From an uncultured Dorea sp. (GTDB lineage: Bacteria > Bacillota > Clostridia > Lachnospirales > Lachnospiraceae), in contig CANSCI010000007.1 in assembly GCA_947645355.1 (NCBI GenBank), positions 1 to 52,825 on the forward strand: a stretch of DNA of 52,825 nucleotides, given 5' to 3'. Shown piece after piece: positions 16,189-25,719 of the stretch. A model generated the notes under the pieces. It saw nothing but the letters and a program-made list of their open reading frames with translations, was not told the DNA's origin and ran no database searches. The position numbers and the translations under genes are program-made. How positions within the stretch are numbered: position 1 is the first letter of the stretch; the number at the start of each line of letters is the position of its first letter.

Positions 16189-17238
16189 ATGGGTAATGTT
16201 ATGTCTTATAGTGGGATTGTCACGAAGGTCCGTGCTATGCAGGCAAAGCTTCTTACAGATCAGGATTTTGAAAATATTGCCGGCCTTGGCAGTGTGCCGC
16301 AGGCTATTGAATATCTGAAGGAGAAGCCGGCGTATGCGGGGTATATGAATAAGCTGGATGCATCTCTTTACCACAGGGGGAATGTGGAGAAGGTACTGTA
16401 TCAGTCCTTGTTTGACGACTGGGCAAAGATGTACCGGTTTGCGGGGATGGAGCAGAAGAAGTTTTTGAAGGTGTACTGGAAGAGATATGAGGTGGATCTG
16501 ATCAACTACTGCCTCAGGATCGTATTCAACCATTATGACAAGCCCTTTGATCTGGATTATAAAAAAGATTTTTTTGACCGGTATTCACAGATTTCCATTG
16601 ACAGGCTGATTACATCAAGAAATGCCGATGAACTGGTGGAGAACCTGAAAGGTACCGAATATTATGAGCCGCTGAGAAAGATCAAAGAGTCCGGCGAGGC
16701 AACTCTTTTTGATTATGACCTTGCATTGGATCTTTATTATTTTTCGGTGATGTGGAGGAAGCAGAGGCGGAATCTGAAGAAGAAGGAGTTGGAGCTCTTT
16801 ACCCGTGACTGCGGCACGAAGATTGATCTTCTGAACCTGCAGTGGATATACAGGGCAAAAAAATATTACCATATGGTGGCGCCGGATATCTATTCGCTGA
16901 CCATTCCGATCCATTACCGGCTGAGTGTGGAGGAATTCAAGGCTCTTGTAGAGGCACCCACGGTGGAGCAGTTTGAGAATCAGGTGAAAACCACATATTA
17001 TGCAAGGAGATACCATTATACCGGTGAAAAGAGAACGCTGGACCAGTTGTATAAGGAATGCCTGAGGCTATTGTACCTGTCAGACAGACGCAGGAACCCC
17101 TATTCTATAGCAACCGTCAGCACATACTTATTTTTAAAAGAGGAAGAGCTATACAGGCTGACAACGGTCCTTGAATGTATCCGGTACGGATTAACGCAGC
17201 GTGAGACGCTTGTATACTTAGGAGGGGCGCAGCAATGA
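16189..17238 (+). CDS. ntpC: V-type ATPase operon 1: subunit C (central stalk cap, d-type)
   Basis: A 349-residue member of the AC39/subunit C family, mostly helical, with the family-like start YSGIVTKVRAMQAKLL and repeated LxxYxxS elements. Subunit C caps the rotor ring and couples it to the D-F shaft. In this operon it is the second gene, whereas in operon 2 and in the standard order it follows E. Its last bases overlap the ATG of subunit I by 4 nt (ATGA), implying translational coupling. Confidence 0.9.
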   Translation: MGNVMSYSGIVTKVRAMQAKLLTDQDFENIAGLGSVPQAIEYLKEKPAYAGYMNKLDASLYHRGNVEKVLYQSLFDDWAKMYRFAGMEQKKFLKVYWKRYEVDLINYCLRIVFNHYDKPFDLDYKKDFFDRYSQISIDRLITSRNADELVENLKGTEYYEPLRKIKESGEATLFDYDLALDLYYFSVMWRKQRRNLKKKELELFTRDCGTKIDLLNLQWIYRAKKYYHMVAPDIYSLTIPIHYRLSVEEFKALVEAPTVEQFENQVKTTYYARRYHYTGEKRTLDQLYKECLRLLYLSDRRRNPYSIATVSTYLFLKEEELYRLTTVLECIRYGLTQRETLVYLGGAQQ

Positions 17239-19175
17239 TTGTTAAAATGAAATTTTTAAGCATCAGCGGACCACGGGTAGATATTGACCGTGTCTGCGAC
17301 AAGTATTTGTCAAAATATGAGATGCAGCTTGAAAATGCGGTGGCAGAGTTAAAGACTACAGATAACCTGCAGCCCTTTGTGGAGGTAAACCCGTACAGGG
17401 AGCCTCTGGCGAAAGCAGAGCAGTTCACTGCCCTGCTTGGGGATACAAAGGCGCATGCGGACGTGGTAATGACTCAGGATGAGATGATGAACCTGATCCG
17501 GGACGTCAACCATGATTATCTGGATCTCCAGGAGAAGAAGGAACTTCTTAAAAAGAAAATGGATGACCAGAAGGAGAAGCTGAATGTGCTTGAGCCGTTC
17601 TGCCCGCTTGGGATCGATCTTCATAAGGTGGCGCATTACCGGTATATGAAGGCCCGCTTCGGCCGTATTGCGGTGGAATATTACCGGAGGCTTGAGAAAT
17701 ATCTGTTCGAGGATCTCAACGCAGTATTTATAGAAGGAACGAGAAACGAAAATTATGTATATGGAGGATATTTTGTCTCCAACCCGGAGGTCAGCAAGGT
17801 AGACTCCGTGTTTAATTCCCTCCATTTCGAGAGGATTGCCCTTCCGGCGGAATACATCGGCACGCCGGCAGAGTCCTGTGAGGATCTTTGCAAAGAGATC
17901 GAGAAGACACAGGAGGAAATAGAAGCCATTGACAAGGAAGTAGAAGGGCTTATGGTGCGCAATGCATCCAGGCTTCTGGGGGCGAGGAAGCGTCTGGAGG
18001 AATTGTCCAATATCTTTGATGTAAGAAAGATGGCGGCACGGATTGAAGAGGGAGACAGCAAGGAGGATTATTATATTCTCTGCGGCTGGATGGGCGAAGA
18101 GGACGTACAAAAGTTTTTGGATGAGACGAAAGATGATGACCGGATCTTTGTTGTTGTAGAAGAGGACCGGGAGAAATTTTTCGGAGAGCCGCCCACAAAG
18201 CTTAAGAACCCGAAATTTTTTAAACCATTTGAGATGTTTATCCGGATGTACGGGCTTCCGTCTACAAATGAACTGGATCCGACTGTTTTTGTGGCGGTCA
18301 CGTATACTTTTATCTTCGGGGCTATGTTCGGGGATGTGGGTCAGGGCTTCTGCCTGTTTGCCATCGGCGGCATCCTGTACCTGACTAAGAAAATGAACCT
18401 TGCAGGGATTATATCTATTGCGGGAATCTTTTCTATGTTTTTCGGGTTTATGTTCGGAAGTGTTTTTGGTTTTGAGGATGTGCTGCCGGCGCTGTGGCTG
18501 CGGCCTGCGGAGGCAATGACCAACCTGCCGTTTATCGGGCAGCTGAATACAGTCTTTATTGTAGCTGTGGCATTCGGCATGGGGCTGAACCTTCTGGTGA
18601 TGCTGTTCCAGATCGCAAATGCCGTCAAAATGCGGGATCTGGAGAATCTGTGGTTTTCCCATAACGGGGTAGCCGGCCTTGTATTTTACGGGTTCCTTGT
18701 ACTGACGGTAGTGCTTTATATGACCGGGCATAAGGTGCCGGGGAATGCGCTGATGACCATATTCCTCGGGATTCCGATCCTGATGTTTGTGTTTAAAGAA
18801 CCTCTTGGCAACCTGGTGCAGCACAACCACAAAAAGATCGAGGGAGGCAAGGGAATGTTCCTGGTGCAGGGCTTCTTTGAATTGTTTGAGACGATGCTGA
18901 GTTATTTTTCCAACACGCTGTCCTATGTACGTATCGGGGCATTTGCAGTGAGCCATGCGGCAATGATGGAAGTAGTGCTGATGCTCTCGGGGGCAGAGGG
19001 CGGAACGCCGAACTGGCTCGGAGTGATTGCGGGAAATATCTTTGTCTGTCTGCTGGAGGGCCTGGTTGTAGGAATCCAGGTATTGAGGCTTGAATACTAT
19101 GAGCTGTTCAGCCGGTTCTATAAAGGAAGCGGAAGAGAATTCCATCCATTTAATCATCATACAAAAGAACATTAA
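17235..19175 (+). CDS. ntpI: V-type ATPase operon 1: subunit I (a-type stator)
   Basis: A 646-residue protein with a soluble coiled-coil N-terminal half (about 1-340, with LLKKKMDDQKEKL and EKTQEEIEAIDKEVEGL) and about eight membrane spans after FVAVTYTFIFGAMFGDVGQG (near 355). The C-terminal segment includes the conserved TLSYVRIGAFAVSHAAMM with the Arg that faces the rotor Glu. It forms the ion half-channels and anchors the stalks. The ATG overlaps the stop of subunit C and follows GGAGGGG. The C-terminus ends FYKGSGREFHPF, as in other I subunits. Confidence 0.95.
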   Translation: MIVKMKFLSISGPRVDIDRVCDKYLSKYEMQLENAVAELKTTDNLQPFVEVNPYREPLAKAEQFTALLGDTKAHADVVMTQDEMMNLIRDVNHDYLDLQEKKELLKKKMDDQKEKLNVLEPFCPLGIDLHKVAHYRYMKARFGRIAVEYYRRLEKYLFEDLNAVFIEGTRNENYVYGGYFVSNPEVSKVDSVFNSLHFERIALPAEYIGTPAESCEDLCKEIEKTQEEIEAIDKEVEGLMVRNASRLLGARKRLEELSNIFDVRKMAARIEEGDSKEDYYILCGWMGEEDVQKFLDETKDDDRIFVVVEEDREKFFGEPPTKLKNPKFFKPFEMFIRMYGLPSTNELDPTVFVAVTYTFIFGAMFGDVGQGFCLFAIGGILYLTKKMNLAGIISIAGIFSMFFGFMFGSVFGFEDVLPALWLRPAEAMTNLPFIGQLNTVFIVAVAFGMGLNLLVMLFQIANAVKMRDLENLWFSHNGVAGLVFYGFLVLTVVLYMTGHKVPGNALMTIFLGIPILMFVFKEPLGNLVQHNHKKIEGGKGMFLVQGFFELFETMLSYFSNTLSYVRIGAFAVSHAAMMEVVLMLSGAEGGTPNWLGVIAGNIFVCLLEGLVVGIQVLRLEYYELFSRFYKGSGREFHPFNHHTKEH

Positions 19176-19203
19176 TAATCCAAATATGAGGAGGATATGA
19201 ATC

Positions 19204-19638
19204 ATGACATTAACAGTGAAATTATTACTTATTGCAACGCTGGTACTCAGCATTATTGTTCCGTTCGGATATTATCTGCTCGGCGAGAAATCAAAGGGGC
19301 GCTACAAAAGGGCAATCGGGGCAAACACATTTTTCTTCTTCGGAGCAATGGTGATCGCAGGGATCATGATGTTCGGCGGTGATACGGTGCATGCCGCAGA
19401 GGCTGCCGGCGGGGCTGCATCTAATGCTGTCGGGTTCGGATATCTTGCTGCCGCACTTTCAACCGGTTTATCTTGTGTGGGCGGCGGTATTGCCGTAGCA
19501 AGCGCTGCAAGTGCTGCACTTGGTGCGATCAGCGAGGACTCCAGTGCACTTGGAAAGTCACTGATTTTCGTAGGTCTTGCGGAAGGTGTGTGTCTGTACG
19601 GACTGATCATCTCCTTCATGATCCTGGGTAAATTGTAA
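19204..19638 (+). CDS. ntpK: V-type ATPase operon 1: rotor proteolipid subunit K, one canonical hairpin
   Basis: A 144-residue protein with four hydrophobic segments. The first two (about 4-26 and 40-58) lack the Gly/Ala pattern of a rotor hairpin. After a short polar stretch (DTVHAAEAAGG) comes one canonical hairpin: GLSCVGGGIAVASAASAALGAI, then FVGLAEGVCLYGLIISF with Glu127 as the likely ion carboxylate. The Gln residues that bind Na+ in Enterococcus NtpK have no counterpart. The ring would therefore carry one Glu per subunit but a different ligand shell from operon 2, making protons a reasonable guess. The N-terminal segment could also be an insertion signal removed after targeting. The gene starts after GAGGAGG. 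Confidence 0.9.
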   Translation: MTLTVKLLLIATLVLSIIVPFGYYLLGEKSKGRYKRAIGANTFFFFGAMVIAGIMMFGGDTVHAAEAAGGAASNAVGFGYLAAALSTGLSCVGGGIAVASAASAALGAISEDSSALGKSLIFVGLAEGVCLYGLIISFMILGKL

Positions 19639-19639
19639 T

Positions 19640-19948
19640 ATGAAGATGTATCTGATCAGTGATAATGTCGATACATTGACAGGGATGAGGCTGGCAGGAA
19701 TAGACGGGGTTGTAGTCCATGAAAGGGAAGAGCTCCGCAGGGCGATTGAGGCTGCCATGGATGATAAGACAGTGGGGATTATTCTCCTCACAGAGAAATT
19801 CGGGCGTGAGTTTCCGGATCTGATCGATGAGATCAAGCTGGAACGTACCATGCCGCTTCTGATCGAGATCCCTGACAGGCACGGAACCGGACGTAAGAAA
19901 GACTTTATCACATCTTATGTAAACGAGGCAATCGGGTTGAAATTGTAG
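19640..19948 (+). CDS. ntpG: V-type ATPase operon 1: subunit F (NtpG-like)
   Basis: A 102-residue member of the V-ATPase F family: MKMYLISDNVDTLTGMRLAG at the start, then IILLTEKFGREFPDLID and PLLIEIPD. Subunit F binds D to form the central rotor shaft. It starts 1 nt after the proteolipid stop, so translation is probably coupled. Placing F directly after K and before E departs from the usual E-C-F order. Confidence 0.92.
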   Translation: MKMYLISDNVDTLTGMRLAGIDGVVVHEREELRRAIEAAMDDKTVGIILLTEKFGREFPDLIDEIKLERTMPLLIEIPDRHGTGRKKDFITSYVNEAIGLKL

Positions 19949-20006
19949 CTGCTGTTTTGCCGTATACTTATGAACTGTAAGAAAATATAGGAAGAAGGTG
20001 TCAGCC

Positions 20007-20594
20007 TTGACGTTAGAGGAAAGGATATTACATCTGCGTGTTGCGGTGATGGAGGAAGCCAGGGCAGAAGGAAATGCAATCATGAAACAGCATGAGGATG
20101 CACTGAAAAACGTATTCGAGCAGCACAAGGCAGAGGGAAAGCGACAGTCGGAGACGCGTATTAAGGCAGAGGGCGTCAACGCGCGCCAGCAGCTTAATAT
20201 GGCCATGTCCAAGGCACAGCTTGAGCTGAAGCGTGAGATTGGAAAGACCCACAAGGAGTTGAAGAAAAAGCTGTTCCATGAGGTGGAGCAGACGCTTCAG
20301 GATTTTATGAAGACAGAGGAATACAGGGGGCTTCTTGTAAAATATATTGAAAAAGCAGCTCAGTTTGCAGGCGGGGAGGAGATGACCATCTATATCAATC
20401 CGACAGATGCAGACAAGAAGGAGTACCTGGAGGAGCATACGGGTATGCAGCTTACTGTGAGCAAGGAGGACTTTATCGGCGGTGTGCGCGCAGTGATCCA
20501 CAAGCGCAACATTCTGGTTGACCATGCATATAAAGGGGCTCTGGAGAGTGAATACCAGAAATTCTTATTCAAGGGAGGTGCGGGAATTGGATAG
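20007..20594 (+). CDS. ntpE: V-type ATPase operon 1: subunit E (peripheral stalk)
   Basis: About 195 residues, with a helical N-terminal half (TLEERILHLRVAVMEEARAEG) and a C-terminal globular region (EEMTIYINPTDADKKEYL, VSKEDFIGGVRAVIHKRNI) typical of subunit E. It pairs with the G/H-like helix to form the outer stalk. I chose the TTG at 20007 because GAAGGTG lies six nt ahead and the resulting N-terminus matches the family; a GTG at 19998 is an alternative. The last 8 nt overlap the TTG start of subunit A. Confidence 0.88.
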   Translation: MTLEERILHLRVAVMEEARAEGNAIMKQHEDALKNVFEQHKAEGKRQSETRIKAEGVNARQQLNMAMSKAQLELKREIGKTHKELKKKLFHEVEQTLQDFMKTEEYRGLLVKYIEKAAQFAGGEEMTIYINPTDADKKEYLEEHTGMQLTVSKEDFIGGVRAVIHKRNILVDHAYKGALESEYQKFLFKGGAGIG

Positions 20595-22359
20595 TGTAAA
20601 AACCGGAAAGATCTACGGTATCAATGGACCCGTTATTTACCTGAAAGGGAAGAATGGATTCAAGATGTCAGAGATGGTCTATGTAGGGGAGGAAAAGCTG
20701 GTAGGCGAAGTCATTTCCCTGGATAAAGATATGACCACCATTCAGGTGTATGAGGAGACCTCCGGGCTAAAGCCGGGGGAGGAGGTTGCAGCATCCGGGG
20801 ATGCGGTGTCGGTAATGCTGGCACCGGGAATCCTTGATAATATTTTTGACGGAATCGAGCGCCCTCTTGAGCGTATTGCAGACAAAGGAGGAGCTTTTAT
20901 TACCCGCGGAGTCAGTGTGGATTCCCTGGACCGCACCAGACTTTGGGATACCCATATTACCGTGAAGCCCGGGGATGTAATTCACGGGGGGACAATTATC
21001 GCAGAGGTGCCGGAGACGCGTGCCATTGTACACAAATGTATGGCTCCGCCGGATGTAGACGGGGTCGTGACAACTGCGGCGGCGGACGGACAGTATACGA
21101 TCGATGATGTCCTGGTTACGGTAGAACTTACAGACGGCGGGAAGAGAGAGCTTACTATGACCCAGAAGTGGCCGATCCGTGTGCCGAGGCCGGTGCACAA
21201 AAGGTATCCTGCAAGTATTCCGCTTGTAACAGGACAGAGGATCCTTGATACGATGTTCCCGATCGCAAAAGGGGGGACGGCTTCCATCCCGGGAGGGTTT
21301 GGAACAGGCAAGACAATGACCCAGCATCAGATTGCCAAGTGGTCGGATGCAGATATTATTATCTATATCGGGTGCGGAGAGCGCGGAAATGAGATGACCC
21401 AGGTTCTGGAGGAATTCTCGGAGCTTGTAGATCCCAAGTCAGGCAATCCTTTGATGGACCGCACGACTCTGATCGCGAATACCTCCAATATGCCGGTAGC
21501 TGCCCGTGAGGCTTCCATCTACACAGGGCTTACACTGGCGGAGTATTATCGTGATATGGGATATGATGTGGCCATTATGGCAGACTCTACGTCCAGATGG
21601 GCGGAGGCGCTGCGTGAGTTGTCCGGGCGTCTTGAGGAGATGCCGGCTGAGGAAGGCTTCCCGGCGTACCTGGCATCCAGGCTGTCGGCGTTCTATGAGC
21701 GTGCGGGCATGATGCAGACACTGAACGGATCTACCGGATCAGTTTCGATCATCGGCGCGGTATCCCCGCAGGGCGGTGATTTCTCAGAGCCGGTAACTCA
21801 GAATACGAAACGTTTTGTCAGATGTTTCTGGGGGCTTGATAAGTCGCTGGCATATTCCAGGCATTTTCCGGCTATTCACTGGCTGACCAGCTACAGTGAG
21901 TATCTGAATGATCTGAGCGGCTGGTATTCCGATCATGTATCTCCGAAGTTCGTGGACTACAGGAACAGGCTGATGGCGCTTCTCAATCAGGAGAGCAGCC
22001 TGATGGAGATCGTAAAGCTGATCGGCGGAGATGTGCTGCCGGATGACCAGAAGCTGGTGCTTGAGATCGCGAAGGTGATCCGTCTCGGCTTCCTGCAGCA
22101 GAATGCGTTCCACAAGGACGACACTTGCGTGTCCATGGAGAAGCAGTTTAAGATGATGGATGTGATCCTGTATCTGTATAAGACCAGCAGGAAGCTGGTA
22201 GCTATGGGCATGCCCATGTCTGTGCTCAAGGCAGAGGGGATCTTTGAGAAAGTGATCGCCATCAAATATGACGTGCCCAATGACAATCTTCAGATGTTGG
22301 ATCTGTATAAACATGATATTGATGAGTTTTATAATAAAGTGATTGAGAAAAATGCTTAA
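20587..22359 (+). CDS. ntpA: V-type ATPase operon 1: catalytic subunit A
   Basis: A 590-residue catalytic subunit. The P-loop GGFGTGKT lies near residue 237, followed by [12 protein letters not shown], and the family motif [12 protein letters not shown] is present. The bulge domain unique to A subunits lies between the N-terminal barrel and the P-loop. The residues after the P-loop Lys-Thr are M-T rather than the V-I of operon 2. The start is TTG at 20587 because AAGGGAGG sits eight nt ahead and the reading frame overlaps the end of subunit E; earlier in-frame codons lie within E. It hydrolyses or makes ATP together with subunit B. Confidence 0.96.
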   Translation: MDSVKTGKIYGINGPVIYLKGKNGFKMSEMVYVGEEKLVGEVISLDKDMTTIQVYEETSGLKPGEEVAASGDAVSVMLAPGILDNIFDGIERPLERIADKGGAFITRGVSVDSLDRTRLWDTHITVKPGDVIHGGTIIAEVPETRAIVHKCMAPPDVDGVVTTAAADGQYTIDDVLVTVELTDGGKRELTMTQKWPIRVPRPVHKRYPASIPLVTGQRILDTMFPIAKGGTASIPGGFGTGKTMTQHQIAKWSDADIIIYIGCGERGNEMTQVLEEFSELVDPKSGNPLMDRTTLIANTSNMPVAAREASIYTGLTLAEYYRDMGYDVAIMADSTSRWAEALRELSGRLEEMPAEEGFPAYLASRLSAFYERAGMMQTLNGSTGSVSIIGAVSPQGGDFSEPVTQNTKRFVRCFWGLDKSLAYSRHFPAIHWLTSYSEYLNDLSGWYSDHVSPKFVDYRNRLMALLNQESSLMEIVKLIGGDVLPDDQKLVLEIAKVIRLGFLQQNAFHKDDTCVSMEKQFKMMDVILYLYKTSRKLVAMGMPMSVLKAEGIFEKVIAIKYDVPNDNLQMLDLYKHDIDEFYNKVIEKNA

Positions 22360-22373
22360 GGAGGGAACCGGTT

Positions 22374-23756
22374 ATGGCAATTGAATATCTTGGACTAAGT
22401 AGTATTAACGGACCTCTTGTTGTACTGGAAGGGGTACAGGATGCATTTTTTGATGAGATCGTTGAGTTTGTGGTAGACGGACATATCCGGAAGATGGGGC
22501 GTATCGTAGAGCTCAACAAGGATAAGGCAATGATCCAGGTGTTTGAGGGGACGGAAAATATGTCCCTTGTGAATACGCACACGAAGCTCACCGGACATCC
22601 CATGGAGGTGGCGGTATCCCCGGATATGCTGGGGCGTACGTTCAATGGGATCGGAGAGCCGATTGACGGACTTGGACCGATTACATCCCTGGATCACAGG
22701 GATATTAACGGTCTTCCGCTGAATCCGGTAAAAAGAGAGTATCCGAGAAACTATATCCGCACGGGAATTTCCGCCATTGACGGACTTACTACGCTGATCC
22801 GCGGGCAGAAGCTTCCGATTTTCTCCGGAAACGGGCTTCCCCATGACCAGCTTGCGGCTCAGATTGTAAAGCAGGCGTCACTCGGGGATGATGCGGAGGG
22901 CGAATTTGCAGTTGTATTCGGCGCCATGGGCGTAAAGCATGATGTGGCAGAGTTCTTTCGCAAGACATTTGAAGAGAGCGGTGTGTCGGATCATGTGTGC
23001 ATGTTCCTGAATCTGGCAAATGATCCGGTGGTGGAGCGTCTGATCACACCGAAGGTTGCCCTCACGGTGGCAGAGTATCTGGCGTTTGAGTGTAATATGC
23101 ACATTCTGGTCATCCTGACGGATATGACATCCTTTGCAGAGGCTATGCGTGAGGTGTCCTCTTCCAGAGGGGAGATTCCTTCCAGAAAGGGATATCCCGG
23201 GTATCTGTACAGTGAGCTTGCGACCATCTATGAGCGTGCAGGGATCGTGGAGGATTCCACAGGCTCTGTGACACAGCTTCCGATCCTTACCATGCCGAAT
23301 GATGATATTACCCATCCGATCCCGGATCTTACCGGTTATATTACCGAGGGTCAGGTGGTATTGGAGAGGAGCCTTCACGGGCAGGCGATCTATCCGCCCA
23401 TCAGTATCCTGCCGTCACTGTCCCGTCTGATGAAGGACGGTATCGGTGCCGGATATACAAGAGAGGATCATCAAGATCTGGCCAACCAGCTGTTCTCAGC
23501 CTACGCCAAAGTGGGCGAGGCCAGAAATCTTGCCTCCGTCATCGGAGAGGATGAATTGTCCCCCATTGACAAGAAGTACCTGAAATTCGGAGAGGAATTC
23601 GAGAAGCACTATGTAGGCCAGGGCCCCGCCGAGAACCGTACGATCCTGGACACACTGGATCTCGGCTGGAAACTGCTCGGCCTCCTGCCCAAAGAAGAAC
23701 TAGACCGCATAGATACAAAATTGATCGATAAATACTATCCACGTGAAGCAGACTAA
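22374..23756 (+). CDS. ntpB: V-type ATPase operon 1: non-catalytic nucleotide subunit B
   Basis: A 460-residue B subunit with [35 protein letters not shown] and [11 protein letters not shown], the typical B-family series. There is no Walker A Lys, as expected. It alternates with A in the hexameric head. It ends at 23756, and a 310-nt stretch holding a structured tandem repeat follows before subunit D, unlike the tight spacing elsewhere in the operon. Confidence 0.96.
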   Translation: MAIEYLGLSSINGPLVVLEGVQDAFFDEIVEFVVDGHIRKMGRIVELNKDKAMIQVFEGTENMSLVNTHTKLTGHPMEVAVSPDMLGRTFNGIGEPIDGLGPITSLDHRDINGLPLNPVKREYPRNYIRTGISAIDGLTTLIRGQKLPIFSGNGLPHDQLAAQIVKQASLGDDAEGEFAVVFGAMGVKHDVAEFFRKTFEESGVSDHVCMFLNLANDPVVERLITPKVALTVAEYLAFECNMHILVILTDMTSFAEAMREVSSSRGEIPSRKGYPGYLYSELATIYERAGIVEDSTGSVTQLPILTMPNDDITHPIPDLTGYITEGQVVLERSLHGQAIYPPISILPSLSRLMKDGIGAGYTREDHQDLANQLFSAYAKVGEARNLASVIGEDELSPIDKKYLKFGEEFEKHYVGQGPAENRTILDTLDLGWKLLGLLPKEELDRIDTKLIDKYYPREAD

Positions 23757-24040
23757 CCGTGGTGATATGGAATGTGAGTGCTTGCACTCGACAGGCCATA
23801 TCACCATGGTTAGGAGTGACGTGACTGAGCAGCTTTGCTGCGAAGTCCCGGCACAAGTCTGCGGAACGCGCGGGAAGAACCATCGCGGCGAGGGATGTGA
23901 GTGCTTGCACTCAGCAGCCCATACTTCCATGGTTAGGAGTGACGTGACTGAGCAGCTTTGCTGCGAAGTCCCGGCACAAGTCTGCGGAACGCGCGGGAAG
24001 AAAGACCGCGGGGAATGATGCGAGTGCCTGCACTCGGCCA
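23757..24040 (+). repeat. 123-nt tandem repeat with conserved hairpins inside V-ATPase operon 1
   Basis: Two full units and a short third unit repeat with an exact 123-nt period. GAGTGCTTGCACTC, a 6-bp hairpin, occurs at 23776 and 23899, and GAGTGCCTGCACTC at 24022. A block of 76 nt (23804-23879 and 23927-24002) is identical in both units. It contains GACT-GA-GCAGC, a TTT loop, and GCTGC-GA-AGTC (23823-23847): two helices joined by tandem G-A mismatches. The pair closing the first hairpin is T-A in unit 2 and C-G in unit 3, a compensatory change. Around unit 1 an outer stem GGTGATATGG/CCATATCACC encloses the hairpin. This is RNA-level structure, probably a dispersed intergenic element, and lies just before the ribosome site of subunit D. 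Confidence 0.85.
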
Positions 24041-24066
24041 GGCGGCTAAAGAAAGGAGGGAACTGT

Positions 24067-24681
24067 ATGGATCCGAGAGAATTTCCCACAAAAGGTAATC
24101 TGATGCTTGCGAAGAATTCGCTGGCGCTGGCGCATCAGGGCTATGACCTGATGGACAAAAAACGGAATATTCTTTTAAAAGAGCTTATGACTTTGATTGA
24201 TGAGGCCAAGGATATACAAGAGCAGATCGATACAACCTTTACCAGGGCATATGCGTGTCTTCAGCGTGCCAATATTGAACATGGGATCAGCAAAGTCCAG
24301 GAGCTTGCGTTTACGGTTCCCATAGAAGAATCTGTCCGTATTCAGACGAGGAGTATTATGGGGACGGAGATCCCCCACGTAAAATATGATGATAAACAAA
24401 ATGACCTTACGTATTCCTTCGGGACGACGCATGAGTCCATTGATATCGTGCGGGAGGCATTCCGGGAAGTAAAAGAGCTGACGCTGAAGCTGTCGGAGGT
24501 GGAGAATGCCGCCTACCGGCTGGCGGCTAATATTAAAAAAACGCAGAAGCGGGCCAATGCCCTTAAGAATATAACGATTCCTATGTACAGCAATCTGGTG
24601 TACACGATCAATAATGCGCTGGAAGAGAAAGAACGTGAGGAATTCACAAGGCTGAAGGTTATTAAGAAGATGCAGTCCTGA
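24067..24681 (+). CDS. ntpD: V-type ATPase operon 1: subunit D (central shaft)
   Basis: A 204-residue D-family subunit: long helical hairpin with PTKGNLMLAKNSLALAHQGYD at the N-terminus and TQKRANALKNITIPMY near the C-terminus, the conserved RRVNALE-like region. D is the axle that transmits torque to A3B3. The ATG follows AAAGGAGGG. It is the last gene of operon 1 and is separated from B by the tandem repeat, so its expression may be set separately from A and B. Confidence 0.95.
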   Translation: MDPREFPTKGNLMLAKNSLALAHQGYDLMDKKRNILLKELMTLIDEAKDIQEQIDTTFTRAYACLQRANIEHGISKVQELAFTVPIEESVRIQTRSIMGTEIPHVKYDDKQNDLTYSFGTTHESIDIVREAFREVKELTLKLSEVENAAYRLAANIKKTQKRANALKNITIPMYSNLVYTINNALEEKEREEFTRLKVIKKMQS

Positions 24682-24774
24682 CGGTACTTGCCTCTGGCGT
24701 CTCCTGCCTTTTGTTTAGAGCTTTCGTCTCCGGCTCCTCTTTGTTCTCCGGCGCCAAATGTTCCCGGCGGTTCT

Positions 24775-25302
24775 CTAAGCCGGCGGAAAGAAAGGCGGAA
24801 GATCCGGCGGGAAGCATGTGAAGGAGAAGAAGCAGAGGGTCATTATGATCCACAGAGAACACACAATATTCTGGGGCGGAGGGGAAAGCTGCGCGTCTTG
24901 GAGCCGGGAAGCGAGATAAAAGGAGAAGACGACACTAAAGAGGAAGATCAAAAGGTCGGCCGCTAAAAAATGTGTGCCGAATACCCCGGTGTATGTGTAA
25001 AAGAGCACAATGATAGAGAGCAGTCCGCCCATTACAGCCAGAAAACGGTGGTAAAAAAAGGAAAGCGCCTGCGTCCGTGATCTCAGAAGCAGGATCACAG
25101 ATACGAAAAGGAATGGGAAGAATAAAAGCTTCAGATGCTCCCAGGTGGATTCATTGACCGGACAGAAAAGGGCAATAACGGCGGCGCAGCCGGACCATTC
25201 ATATAGAAAATGGTTCAGGCTTCCCAGCAGCAGGACAGCTATTATGTAAGGCCTGTCCTTTTTTGTTATATACGGTGAAAGTTTTGTCAATACTATAGCC
25301 AA
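24775..25302 (-). CDS. DUF6512-like multispan membrane protein
   Basis: A 175-residue hydrophobic protein with about five membrane spans. The stretch SLNHFLYEWSGCAAVIALFCP followed by VNESTWEHLKLLFFP is characteristic of the DUF6512 group in Clostridia, and the C-terminal CFPPDLPPFFPP also fits. The function is unknown. The start is TTG at 25302, with GGAGGG seven nt ahead. It is convergent with V-ATPase subunit D; the 93 nt between them contain no clear terminator. Confidence 0.75.
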   Translation of the reverse strand: MAIVLTKLSPYITKKDRPYIIAVLLLGSLNHFLYEWSGCAAVIALFCPVNESTWEHLKLLFFPFLFVSVILLLRSRTQALSFFYHRFLAVMGGLLSIIVLFYTYTGVFGTHFLAADLLIFLFSVVFSFYLASRLQDAQLSPPPQNIVCSLWIIMTLCFFSFTCFPPDLPPFFPPA

Positions 25303-25450
25303 TGAAAATCCCTCCGTTTATTATGCACCGGGCAAAGCCTGTCCACTCTGGAAGTGCAGGGCGGGACGGGGTGCGGTGTGTCCATATAGATAAATATATG
25401 ATCGGGCAGAGGAAAATATGAAAGAAATGTGAAAATAAGTAAAAAAATGC

Positions 25451-25479
25451 TTGCATTTTTAAAAAGTATATTATATAAT
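25451..25479 (+). promoter_or_regulatory. Promoter of tRNA-Lys
   Basis: TTGCAT (25451-25456), a 17-nt spacer and TATAAT (25474-25479). Transcription would start near 25486, 36 nt before the mature tRNA. Confidence 0.8.
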
Positions 25480-25521
25480 GATTCTTGCGTTACAGAGGAA
25501 GTAATGTAAATGAATAAAGAT

Positions 25522-25594
25522 GCGCGATTAGCTCAGCTGGCAGAGCACCTGACTCTTAATCAGGGTGTCCAGGGTTCGAACCCCTGATCGCGCA
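25522..25594 (+). tRNA. tRNA-Lys (anticodon CTT)
   Basis: A 73-nt cloverleaf. Acceptor GCGCGAT pairs with ATCGCGC, with A as discriminator base. The D-arm is GCTC/GAGC, the anticodon arm CCTGA/TCAGG frames CTCTTAA giving anticodon CTT for AAG codons, and the T-arm is CAGGG-TTCGAAC-CCCTG. The 3' CCA is not encoded. It stands alone, with its own promoter and a terminator-like stem. Confidence 0.97.
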
Positions 25595-25619
25595 GTGAAG
25601 TGTCGGGTTTGCTTGAATT

Positions 25620-25642
25620 AAGCGGGTTCGGCGCTTTTTTTT
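25620..25642 (+). terminator. Probable terminator of tRNA-Lys
   Basis: AAGCG (25620-25624) pairs with CGCTT (25632-25636), followed by eight T. The stem is short, but its position directly after the tRNA supports the call. Confidence 0.55.
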
Positions 25643-25703
25643 ATCTTAAGAAAATTAAAACTTCCTCTTCCCATTTTCCTGATTTTGTTGTATGATAGTA
25701 ATC

Positions 25704-25719
25704 GCACTAGATATTGTGT
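25704..25719. promoter_or_regulatory. NrdR box upstream of nrdD
   Basis: GCACTAGATATTGTGT matches 14 of 16 positions of the NrdR consensus acaCwAtATaTwGtgt. It lies just after a -10-like TATGAT (25691-25696), about 50 nt before the nrdD ATG, where repressor binding would block initiation. A weaker second half (25732-25747) has 10 matches. Confidence 0.7.

Noticed and set aside
17349-19253. Minus-strand frame of 634 codons
   Set aside because: Entirely antisense to V-ATPase subunit I, which has all family motifs; no start signals.
23743-24018. A 91-codon plus-strand frame over the tandem repeat, and a longer minus-strand frame (23700-24089)
   Set aside because: The frames stay open because the period (123) is a multiple of three. 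Neither has a ribosome site, and the repeat differences follow hairpin pairing rather than codons.
23776-24035. Possible CRISPR array in the repeats
   Set aside because: Only two to three units of 123 nt, with long identical blocks rather than short repeats and unique spacers, and no cas genes.
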